Positions 54,509 through 64,000 of a stretch of DNA of 64,000 nucleotides are shown here, one piece after another (position 1 is the stretch's first letter; the number at the start of each line of letters is the position of its first letter). Both the position numbers and the translations under genes were made by a program. Under the pieces are notes generated by a model that did not search any database, was not told the DNA's origin, and worked only from the letters and a program-made list of their open reading frames with translations. The DNA comes from Paraphaeosphaeria minitans (lineage: Eukaryota > Ascomycota > Dothideomycetes > Pleosporales > Didymosphaeriaceae), in contig WJXW01000002.1 in the NCBI GenBank assembly GCA_015832175.1, forward strand, positions 3,038,001 to 3,102,000. Direction: 5' to 3'.

Positions 54509-55913
54509 GGCGGGCGGCGGTGATGTGTCTTCGCGGAGGGAGGGGGAGAGGAAGAAGCGTGCGGGGGGCTCGACAGGCAATTGGGTATCTAGAGGAAAGA
54601 AAAGAGCGGTGGGTATCTCAAGGGTCCACGGAGGGAAGGGGCACACGGCGGGGGTGCGAGGGTGCCGGTATTATTGCGGTGAGGGTGGACGGAGCTCGAA
54701 GAAGCTGGCGCTGGGACAGTTCAGAGGACGACCCGCGGTTGGGCCTGGATACGAAAAGTGGTTCGACAGGTGCGGGAAGTTCAGGAAGAGAAGCGACCCG
54801 GCATTGGCTGTTTATCTCACGGAGAAGGGCAAAGAGATAGCAGGCAGCGTGTTGAGGAATTCAAGCCTCTCTCAAAAATCACGACCCCTGCCCACCCTTC
54901 CGGGGCCCGTGCGGTGGCAGGCCACTCAACTGGCGGCAGATTCGGCCCGTGCACGGCACTAGCGCGTCCAGCATCCAGCACACAACGATCCGGCTCCGGT
55001 GGAATGCGCAGAAAAGGGCCCGGCTTGCGAGACGGCGAGGGCGAGGGCGACGACGACGTCAAGACTTGCAGCGGCAACCGCCCAACAGGCACGCCGCCAA
55101 TGGACCTAGCATGCCGCGGTTGAGTACTCTGCAGCACGCAGAGGGGCGAGGGGCTCGTTGACGACGCCAGCGGTGCCTGTGCACGGTGCGCTGCTGCATT
55201 GCTGCATTCTCTAGACGCCATCCTGCACGCCCTGCACGCCCAACCGTCCGTCCAGAACCCCCCCGGCTGCTTTTATTAGCGGGCCCCAAGCCGACCCTGG
55301 GCGAGCGAGCGACAACTCGAAAAAAGTCGACGAGCAACCACGCCGTCGCATCTGCCCACCCCGTCCTCCTCCCGCCCGAGCCCGACCGTCCTGCCTCCCT
55401 CAATTGCCCTCACCGCTGCCCTCGCCGTGATTACTTATACCCTGGTGCGAGTGCTTCTGTCTGCGCTCCGCTTCCGCACCGCTGTCGTAGCAACGGAGCT
55501 GTACCGGTCGTCGTGCGATTGCAGTGCCGACCCATCCCCAAACGTTGCTGGAGATTAACTTCTGCCGGCTTCCAATTGCTTCTCTTCACATCTCCTAGTA
55601 CGTCTCTCCCGAGCCCATCGCGGCTGCCTCGGACGCCGGTGCCTGCGGGTTGCACCTTCCAGCGCCTTCGCAAGCTCTTCCCAACCGGGCAGCCACGCTG
55701 GTCCCCCCTGGAGTCCATGAGCTCACACGACGCCAGATCCAACCCTTCCCGCACCGCCGTGCCCATCGCTCCTGCTGCCTAGAAAACCGGTAAGACGACG
55801 TGTCCCCCCCCCTCCCTCCGACCTCCGCCGTGACCAGGGAAGCTCGAGACGTGAAGAGCTCTGCCCCGCATGAAGCGACTTTGCACAATTGGCCTCGAAA
55901 CCTACTGACCACC
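54509..55913. promoter_or_regulatory. Divergent FAS2-FAS1 promoter region
   Basis: About 1.4 kb between the two start codons, expected to drive the two subunits in equal amounts. It is GC-rich with CT-rich stretches near FAS1 (55360-55440, 55795-55830), as is common before strongly expressed fungal genes. A CCTCGG hexamer at about 55626-55631 equals the site of FarA/FarB-type fatty-acid regulators, but one hexamer is expected by chance. Confidence 0.6.
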
Positions 55914-58900
55914 ATGGCAGGCCTTACTCGCCCAGCTTCACCGGTAAAAGGAACCACCAACATGTTCGGATCTGGCACGCAGACCGGCATTTCGACGCCT
56001 CGCACGCAGGCGTCGCTGCGCCCGCTCGTCCTCTCCCACGGCTCCCTCGAATACACGCTTCTCATCCCCGTTGCCCTGCACTACAATGCTCAGCAACTGC
56101 GGGATGTCTTCAAGGCGACCCTCCCCGAGCCCACAGACGAATTAGCACAAGACGACGAGCCCTCATCAGTACCCGAGCTGGTGGCTCGGTATCTGGGCTT
56201 CATCGCCAAGGAGGTCGACGAGGGCGAGGACCCCGACACCTTCGAGGAGGTCCTGAAGCTGGTCCTCCAGGAGTTCGAGCGCGCTTTCCTCCGCGGCAAC
56301 GAGGTGCACGCGCTCGCTGCGACGCTGCCGGGCATCACCGACAAGAAGCTCATCACGGTGCAATCATACTATGCCGCTCGTGCAGCCGCCGACAGGCCCA
56401 TCAAGTACCACGAGTCCGCGCTGCTCCGCGAAGCCTCCGACGAGAACGCTTTCATCTACGCTGTTCTCGGCGGCCAGGGCAACATCGAGGAGTACTTCGA
56501 CGAGCTCCGCGAGATTTACACCGCATACCCCTCGTTCGTTGAGGACTTCATTGCCGCCGAAGCGCAACATTTGCTCACGCTGTCGCGTGACCCGCGCGCA
56601 GAGAAGCTGTACTCCAAGGGTCTGGATGTAATGCGATGGCTCAACAACCGGGACTCTCAGCCCGACACCGATTACCTCGTTTCTGCGCCCGTCAGTCTTC
56701 CCTTGATCGGGTTGACGCAGCTCGCACACTACGTGGTCACCTGCAGGGTCCTGGGCAGCCACCCTGGGCACTTCCGCAGCCGCATGAGCGGTGTCACTGG
56801 CCATTCTCAGGGTGTTGTGACCGCTGCAGCAATTGCCGAGTCCAAGAATTGGGAGACGTTCGAACAGGCTGCAAAGCGGGCCATCGAGATCCTCTTCTGG
56901 ATTGGATCTCGCAGCCAGCAAGCCTACCCTCGCACATCGCTTGCACCTACTGTGCTGCAAGACTCCGTGGACAATGGAGAAGGCACCCCTACCCCTATGT
57001 TGTCTATTCGTGATCTCTCCCGGAAAGCGGTCCAGGACCACATCGATGCCACGAACCAGCACTTGCCGCCAGAGAGACACATTGCCATCTCTTTGGTCAA
57101 CAGCGCTCGCAACTTTGTCGTCACGGGTCCTCCCATTTCGTTGTACGGTCTTAACCTGCGCCTACGAAAAGTTAGGGCTCCTACCGGCCTGGACCAGACA
57201 AGAATTCCTTTCACAGAGCGCAAGGTCCGGTTTGTCAACCGCTTCCTTCCGATCACCGCCCCCTTCCATAGCCCCTACCTCGCCGAGGCGGCGAAGCAGC
57301 TTGAGGAGGATCTCAAGGACATCCACATCTCTCGTCGTGACCTCGGTATCGCCATGTACGATACACACACGGGTGAAGATCTTCGTGAGTCATCTGAAGA
57401 CGACATTGTTCCAAGACTTGTGCGCATGATCACGAATGACTCTGTCGAATGGGAGAAGGCTACCATATTCACCAAGGCGACGCACATTCTCGACTTCGGC
57501 CCCGGTGGTATCTCTGGTCTGGGTGTTTTGACCAACCGTAACAAGGACGGAACCGGTGTTCGAGTCATCTTGGCAGGCGCCCTTGATGGTCAAAACCCCG
57601 AGGTCGGATACAAGCCTGAGATCTTTGACCGCGATTTTGACCATGCTGTCAAATACGCTGTCGACTGGGTCAAGGAGCATGGCCCCCGTCTAGTGAAGAC
57701 ATCCACTGGACAGACCTACGTTGACACCAAGATGAGCCGCATGCTAGGACTTCCTCCCGTCATGGTCGCTGGTATGACGCCCTGCACAGTTCCTTGGGAC
57801 TTTGTCGCCGCTACGATGAATGCTGGCTACGAGATTGAGCTTGCGGGTGGTGGCTACTACAACGAGAAGACAATGACTGCTGCCATCAACAAGGTTGAAA
57901 AGGCAATCACGCCTGGACGCGGTATCACAATCAACTTGATCTACGTCAACCCGCGTGCGATGGCGTGGCAAATACCACTTTTGGGTAAGCTGCGCGCTGA
58001 AGGTGTTCCCATTGAAGGTTTGACCATCGGTGCCGGTGTCCCGTCGATCGAAGTTGCCAACGAGTACATCGAGACCCTGGGCATCAAGCACATTGCTTTC
58101 AAGCCTGGCTCCGTCGAGGCCATCCAGCAAACCATCAACGTTGCCAAAGCCAACCCTGGCTTCCCCGTCTTGCTGCAGTGGACTGGTGGTCGTGGCGGAG
58201 GTCACCACTCTTTCGAGGACTTCCACCAGCCTATCCTCCAGATGTACGGCCGCATTCGAAAGTGCGACAACCTGATCCTCGTTGCAGGATCTGGATTCGG
58301 TGGTGCCGAAGACACTTACCCTTACCTCACCGGTACTTGGTCTACTGCATTCGGCTACCCTCCTATGCCATTCGATGGATGCCTGTTCGGTAGTCGCATG
58401 ATGACTGCTAAGGAGGCCTACACCTCCAAGGCCGCCAAGCAGGCTATCGTCGATGCGCCCGGTCTTGACGATGGCGACTGGGAGAAGACGTACAAGGGAC
58501 CTGCTGGTGGAGTCATCACTGTCCGATCCGAGATGGGTGAACCGATCCACAAGCTGGCCACTCGCGGTGTGTTGTTCTGGCATGAGATGGACCAGAAGAT
58601 TTTCAGCTTGGACAAGGCCAAGCGTATTCCCGAGCTGAAGAAGATGCGCGAACACATCATTACCAAGCTGAACAACGACTTCCAGAAGGTTTGGTTCGGT
58701 CGCAACAAGCACGGCGAGTCTGTCGACCTCGAGGACATGACATACGCCGAGGTCGTGCAGCGTATGGTCGACCTCATGTACGTCAAACACCAGGACCGCT
58801 GGATCGACCAGAGCTTGAAGCGATTGACAGGAGACTTTATCCGTCGTCTCGAGGAGCGCTTCAGCACCTCCAGCAGCGAGTCGCTCATCCAGACTTATGA

Positions 58901-61900
58901 AGAGCTCAACACGCCATACCAGACCATCGAGAAGGTCTTCAAGGCTTACCCTGAAGCTTCAGAGCAGCTCATTAACGCACAGGATGTCCAGCACTTCCTG
59001 CTCCTTTGCCAGCGTCGCGGGCAGAAGCCTGTGCCTTTTGTTCCTGTTCTTGACGACACGTTTGAGTTCTTCTTCAAGAAGGATTCCCTCTGGCAGTCCG
59101 AGGATTTGGATGCTGTCGTTGACCAAGACGTTGGCAGGACTTGTATCCTGCAAGGCCCTATGGCTGTCAAGTACTCCACCAAGGTCGATGAACCCGTGAA
59201 GGAGATTTTGGATGGAGTCCACAATGGTCACATCCAATACCTGCTTCGCGACGTCTACGGCGGAGATGAATCAAAAGTCCCAGTCATCGAGTACTTCGGC
59301 AGTAAGCCTGTCGAAAGCATCGAAGATGTCGAGGTGGACGGACTCACGGTATCTCAGCTTGAGAATAAGATTGTGTACCGACTTTCGGCTGCTCCCAACT
59401 CTGTTCTCCCTGCCGTAAAGCCCTGGCTGCATCTTCTCGCTGGCGCTACGTACTCCTGGAGACATGCGTTCTTCGCCGCCGATATTTTCGTGCAGGGACA
59501 GCGTTTCCAGACCAACCCCGTCGCCAGAATATTTGCTCCCACACCTGGCATGATCGTCGAGATTGCCAACCCCAAGGAGCCAGCGAAGACAGTCATCACT
59601 GTCAAGGAGCCTCACAACGGCGGAAAGAATGTCAAGACGATCGAAGTAAGCTTGGTCAAGGACGAGATCGTTCTTAATATGTTCGAAGAGCGCACAGCAC
59701 TCAAGCAGCCTGTTGCCTTGCCGCTCAAATTCCACTACCGCCCAGAATACGGATACGCTCCTATTCACGAAGTCATGGAGGCCCGCAACGACCGGATCAA
59801 GGAGTTTTACTACAAGATCTGGTTCGGCGAGGAAGCGTGCCCCTTCGAGACCTCTGTCACCTCAAAGTTTGACGGTGGTCGTGCTACCATCACCAGCGAG
59901 GCCATCAACGACTTTGTGCACGCTGTTGGTAACACCGGTGAGGCTTTCGTTGAACGCCCCAACAAGGAGATTTTTGCTCCTATGGATTTCGCGATCGTAG
60001 TCGGCTGGAAGGCTATCACAAAGCCCATTTTCCCCCGGGCTATCGACGGCGACCTTCTCAAGCTTGTCCATCTCTCCAACGGCTTCCGTATGCTCCCAGG
60101 CGCAGAGCCGTTAAAGAAGGGCGATGTCCTCGACACTACTGCACAGGTCAATGCCGTGCTCAACCAAGACGCTGGCAAAATGGTTGAAGTTTGCGGCACC
60201 ATCACCCGTGATGGCCTTCCTGTCATGGAGGTCACCAGTCAATTCCTTTACCGCGGCGCGTATGATGACTTCGAGAACACCTTCCAGAGGAAGACGGAGA
60301 TCCCCATGCAGCTCCACTTGGCTACCAGCAAGGATATTGCCATCTTGCGCTCCAAGGAATGGTTCAACATGGATGAGCCGGACGTGGAGCTACTGAACAA
60401 GACCCTGACCTTCAAGCTCGAAAGTTTTATTAGGTACAAAAACATGACTGCGTTCTCCGACGTTCAGACCATCGGCGAGGTGTTGCTTGAGCTCCCCACC
60501 AAGGAGATCATCCAGATTGCCTCCGTTGATTACTCCTCTGGCACGTCCTACGGCAACCCAGTGCTCGACTACTTGGAGCGTAACGGATCTGCGACCGATC
60601 AACCTGTCAACTTCGAGAACCCCATCCCGCTGAACGGCAAGACCCCTCTTACGTTGAAGGCTCCCGCTTCCAACGAGACATACGCGCGTGTGTCTGGCGA
60701 CTACAACCCCATCCACGTATCTCGTGTCTTCTCGAGCTATGCCAATCTGCCTGGCACCATCACTCACGGCATGTACTCCAGTGCTGCCGTCCGTAGCCTG
60801 GTCGAGACGTGGGCCGCTGAGAACCACATCGGTCGTGTTAGAAGCTACCACGTGAATCTCGTGGGCATGGTGTTGCCTGATGACCTCCTGGACGTCAAGC
60901 TCCAGCACACCGGCATGGTGTCTGGACGCAAGATTATCAAGATCGAAGTCAGCAACAAGGAGACCGAAGACAAAGTCCTCTTGGGCGAGGCTGAGGTCGA
61001 GCAGCCTACTACCTCGTATGTGTTCACTGGTCAAGGTTCGCAAGAGCAAGGCATGGGTATGGATCTCTACGCCAGCAGCCCCGTAGCCAAGGAGGTCTGG
61101 GACCGCGCCGACAAGCATTTCATGGACAACTATGGTAAGTTTCTGCTCTGCGGAATGGCCATCGCCGTACTAACGCTCACCAGGTTTCGCTATCACCAAC
61201 ATCGTCAAGAACAACCCGAAGGAGCTCACCATCCACTTTGGTGGGCCCGTTGGTAAAGCCATCCGCCAGAACTACATGTCGATGACCTTCGAGACTGTCG
61301 GTTCTGATGGCAGCGTCAAGTCAGAGAAGATATTCAAGGAGATCGACGAAACCACTACTTCGTACACTTATCGATCCCCAACTGGCCTGCTGTCCGCAAC
61401 CCAGTTCACTCAACCCGCTCTCACTCTCATGGAGAAGGCATCGTTCGAAGACATGCGCTCCAAGGGGCTGGTGCAGCGTGACAGTACCTTCGCCGGACAC
61501 TCGCTCGGAGAGTACTCGGCTCTCGCAGCTCTCGCCGAGGTCATGCCTATTGAGAGCTTGGTATCCGTTGTCTTCTACCGTGGCCTGACGATGCAGGTCG
61601 CTGTTGAGCGTGACGAGACCGGACGATCCAACTACTCCATGTGCGCTGTCAACCCAAGCAGAATCTCCAAGACGTTCAACGAGCAAGCCTTGCAGTACGT
61701 CGTGGAGAACATTTCCGAACAGACTGGGTGGCTGTTGGAAATCGTCAACTACAACATTGCCAACATGCAGTACGTCTGCGCTGGTGACCTTCGGGCTTTG
61801 GACTGCCTTACCAACGTTACAAACTACCTCAAGGCCCAGAAGATCGACATTCAGGCGCTCATGCAGAGCATGTCCATTGAGGATGTCAAGGCGCACCTCG

Positions 61901-62259
61901 TGGAAATCATCCAGGAGTGTGCCGATCAGACGGAAGCCAAACCGAAGCCGCTCGATCTGCAGCGTGGCTTCGCCACGATCCCGCTCAAGGGTATCGATGT
62001 GCCCTTCCACAGCACCTTCTTGCGATCTGGTGTCAAGCCTTTCCGTAACTTTTTGCTCAAGAAGATCCACAAGACATCGATCGACCCCTCGAAGCTTGTT
62101 GGCAAGTATATTCCTAATGTCACTGCGAAGCCCTTCGCCCTGACGAAGGAGTACTTCGAGGATGTGTACAAGTTGATAAACTCGCCCAAGATTGGCAACA
62201 TCCTTGCCAACTGGGACAAGTACGAGGAGAAGGAAGAGTCCACGACTGCGGCCGCTTAG
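55914..62259 (+). CDS. FAS1: Fatty acid synthase subunit beta
   Basis: Two exons (55914-61134, 61184-62259) with a 49-nt intron (branch TACTAACG) encode 2098 residues. Domains in order: acetyltransferase with Ser298 in GHSQG, FMN enoyl reductase ([30 protein letters not shown] near 640; [14 protein letters not shown] near 765), dehydratase with a MaoC-like hot-dog ([24 protein letters not shown] near 1600), and malonyl/palmitoyl transferase with Ser1847 in GHSLGEY. It forms the beta6 caps of the cytosolic synthase, loads acetyl and malonyl groups and releases palmitoyl- or stearoyl-CoA. The intron lies inside the MPT domain; the join [10 protein letters not shown] is family-typical. A second possible start is M17 (MFGSG), 48 bp downstream. 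Confidence 0.96.
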
Positions 62260-62970
62260 ACAGCTTGTACGAGTTGCTTGATGTTTGTGTTGCGGTTGGC
62301 GTTGGGGTTAGATAGAATTGCGATATCCACCTTCGTAGATGCTCGGTAGACGGCGTCGTGTATGAAAACTTTACGTAGTACAGCTTTAGTAATGAGTCAG
62401 TTTCAGTATCACTAAATCTTTTCCTCTCGCTTTTCCTAGGATTTGCCTCAACGGCGTTGCCTGACTCGTCTCATTGAAGTATCATTCAGATGGTTTGATC
62501 CGGTGCGTATATTCATCGGCGAAGGAAGCTATCCGTATACCTGCCTCATATACCAGTGAAAAGAGCAGTGTATGACAACCACAGAGGATGAAAGCCGTTC
62601 CCAAAATGGTTGGGCCCCATTCCGATGTTCCGTTTGAGTTAGGCCGTACGCGGCTAGTTAGCAGATGCACTTTGGTCGACTAACCATCTCGTCCTCCGTC
62701 ATGCTGGCAAGGATGCGGCTTGGCGACAAAGGTTTGTGTTGGACTAGATACTTGGAAGTAGGCAGTGCTTGTTCTTGGATTTTTCAATGTGAGCCAAGAA
62801 TTTGCTGACACGGATCAAGCTAAGTACCTACCTACCTATCTACCTACCTACCTATCTACCTACCTACCTATCTACCTACCTACCTATCTACCGTACCTAC
62901 CGCCATTACGTCTCCAGTTGCGCCAATTGCTTTCACACGCCTGTCACCTCCGTACCGCAAACACGAAGGA
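62260..62970. other. Intergenic region with CTAC/CTAT repeat before the glutaminase gene
   Basis: A 711-bp gap. From 62823 to 62893 runs a TACC/TATC tetramer tract about 80-150 bp before the glutaminase start, likely in its promoter or leader. A hydrophobic minus-strand frame (62482-62666) lacks an ATG and is not annotated. Confidence 0.6.
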
Positions 62971-64000
62971 ATGAAATCCCCCATCCCTGACTATCTCAAC
63001 AAGGTGCTTGAGAATGCGCGCGCTAATAACGATGGCGCACCCGCTGCGTACATCGAAACACTGGCGAATGCAGATACATCTAAGATGGCGGTAGCGCTAG
63101 CCACGGTTGATGGAAAAGTGTACTCGGCCGGCGACGACCAAGTCGAGTTCTCTATCCAAGTAAGTACTCATGCGTTGCTCCACCGTGTGGCTATGGAGTC
63201 TACCTTTTTGCTGTCCCGATGAACTGATTACCCGCGATACTCGCTCAGTCCATCTCCAAAGCTTTCGTATATGCCCTTGCAATCGAAGACGCTGGTCTAT
63301 CCCGTGTGCTTGAGAAGATTGGCGTGGAGCCTTCCGGCGAAAAGTTCAACCAGCTTTCCCTGGAGAAAAAGACAAATCGACCCATGAACCCCATGATCAA
63401 TGCTGGAGCCATCACAGCGCACTCGCTCGTCGTGGGTCCCGATGCCACAGCCGAGGAGCGGACAGACCGCATCCTCAACTCGTTGTCGAAGCTAGCCGGA
63501 CGACAACTACACGTCGACGAAGAGGTCTACGAAGCCGAACTACGGGACGCGGACCGCAACATGGCAATCGGCTACATGCTGAAAGCTGCTGGAATCATCT
63601 CGTGTGATCCGCGAGTGGTTGTCAAAGGCTACATCCGTCAGTGTGCAATCACTGTCAACGTATCCGACCTGGCCATCATGGCTGCCACGCTTTGCAACGC
63701 AGGCGTGCACCCCGTCACCGGCGAGAAAATCATCCCCCAACTGAGCGTCCGCCAGGTTCTGTCCGTCATGACGACGTGCGGCATGTACGACGCCGCCGGC
63801 GACTGGGTGTCGCGGGTCGGGTTTCCCGCCAAATCCGGGGTCGCTGGAGGCATAATCGGCACGCTGCCAGGCCAAGTCGGGATTGCCGCCTTCTCTCCCA
63901 AGCTCGACGAGCGCGGCAATTCGGTGCGCGGCGTCATCATTTGCGAACAGCTTTCCAACGACATGGGCCTGCACATGATGGACGTGAGCCAGCTGGCGCG
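62971..64000 (+). CDS. Glutaminase (beta-lactamase-like GlsA family), 3' truncated by window edge
   Basis: Two exons, 62971-63159 and 63249 to the window end, joined across an 89-nt intron. About 313 residues are present, nearly the whole catalytic domain of a roughly 310-residue bacterial-type enzyme; the end lies outside. Catalytic motif S-x-x-K is seen as SISK (Ser64, Lys67) right after the splice site, followed by NPMINAGAI (substrate Asn), NRNMAIGYML-like DRNMAIGYMLK, and the C-terminal KSGVAGGIIGTLPGQVGIAAFSP, with the Gly-rich wall of the active site. The reaction is glutamine to glutamate and ammonia. The family is widespread in bacteria and also found in filamentous ascomycetes, where it is not well studied. 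No signal peptide is visible. Confidence 0.92.

Noticed and set aside
57744..58790. 348-codon minus-strand frame
   Set aside because: It is antisense to the enoyl reductase part of FAS1 and shows no motif.
62482..62666. Hydrophobic minus-strand frame after FAS1
   Set aside because: It has no ATG start; the nearest ATG upstream (in the reading direction) could be joined only by a 31-nt intron that leaves the wrong frame.

Overview
This is a nuclear window from a filamentous ascomycete (Pezizomycotina; the gene set, the short introns and the many TAGG/CTAC tetranucleotide tracts fit Dothideomycetes, but that placement is inference). Most genes carry GT-AG introns of about 45-100 nt with GCTAAC/GCTGAC-like branch sites. 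There are no bacterial operons, viruses, tRNAs or intact transposons that I could recognise. Exon joins below were worked out by hand from splice signals, reading frame and family motifs. Every multi-exon model given as complete sums to an open frame.

Left part (1-18 kb): housekeeping and general genes. These are the 3' end of MLH1, the Fe-S scaffold NBP35, a secreted cutinase, a Vip1-like RRM protein, an FGGY-family sugar kinase, EMC10, an RRM protein, the Sec14-like SFH5, a flavocytochrome b2-like lactate dehydrogenase and a Rab-like GTPase.

Centre (18.7-38.2 kb): a complete N-acetylglucosamine (GlcNAc) utilisation cluster. In order it holds GlcNAc-6-P deacetylase (nagA/dac1, -), a GH3 glucosaminidase-GNAT fusion (nag3, +), an NDT80/PhoG-type regulator (ron1, +), a hexokinase-like GlcNAc kinase (hxk3, -), an UNC93-like MFS transporter (ngt1, -) and glucosamine-6-P deaminase (nagB, +). 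Together they cover uptake of GlcNAc, phosphorylation, deacetylation and deamination to fructose-6-P, plus the pathway regulator. Clusters with this gene set are known from Trichoderma and other fungi. What stands out here is the spread of the cluster over 19.5 kb with large spacers full of mini- and microsatellites, and unusual gene structures (a 7-nt exon in nag3, a start codon split by an intron in nagB).

Right part (38.9-64 kb): a TMEM135-like membrane protein, an F-box-like protein, a cytochrome P450, a probable 90-residue membrane protein, a decayed N-terminal fragment of a fructosyl-amine oxidase, and the divergently transcribed fatty acid synthase pair FAS2 (alpha, -) and FAS1 (beta, +). 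FAS2 has a GC-AG intron near its 3' end. The window ends inside a glutaminase gene.
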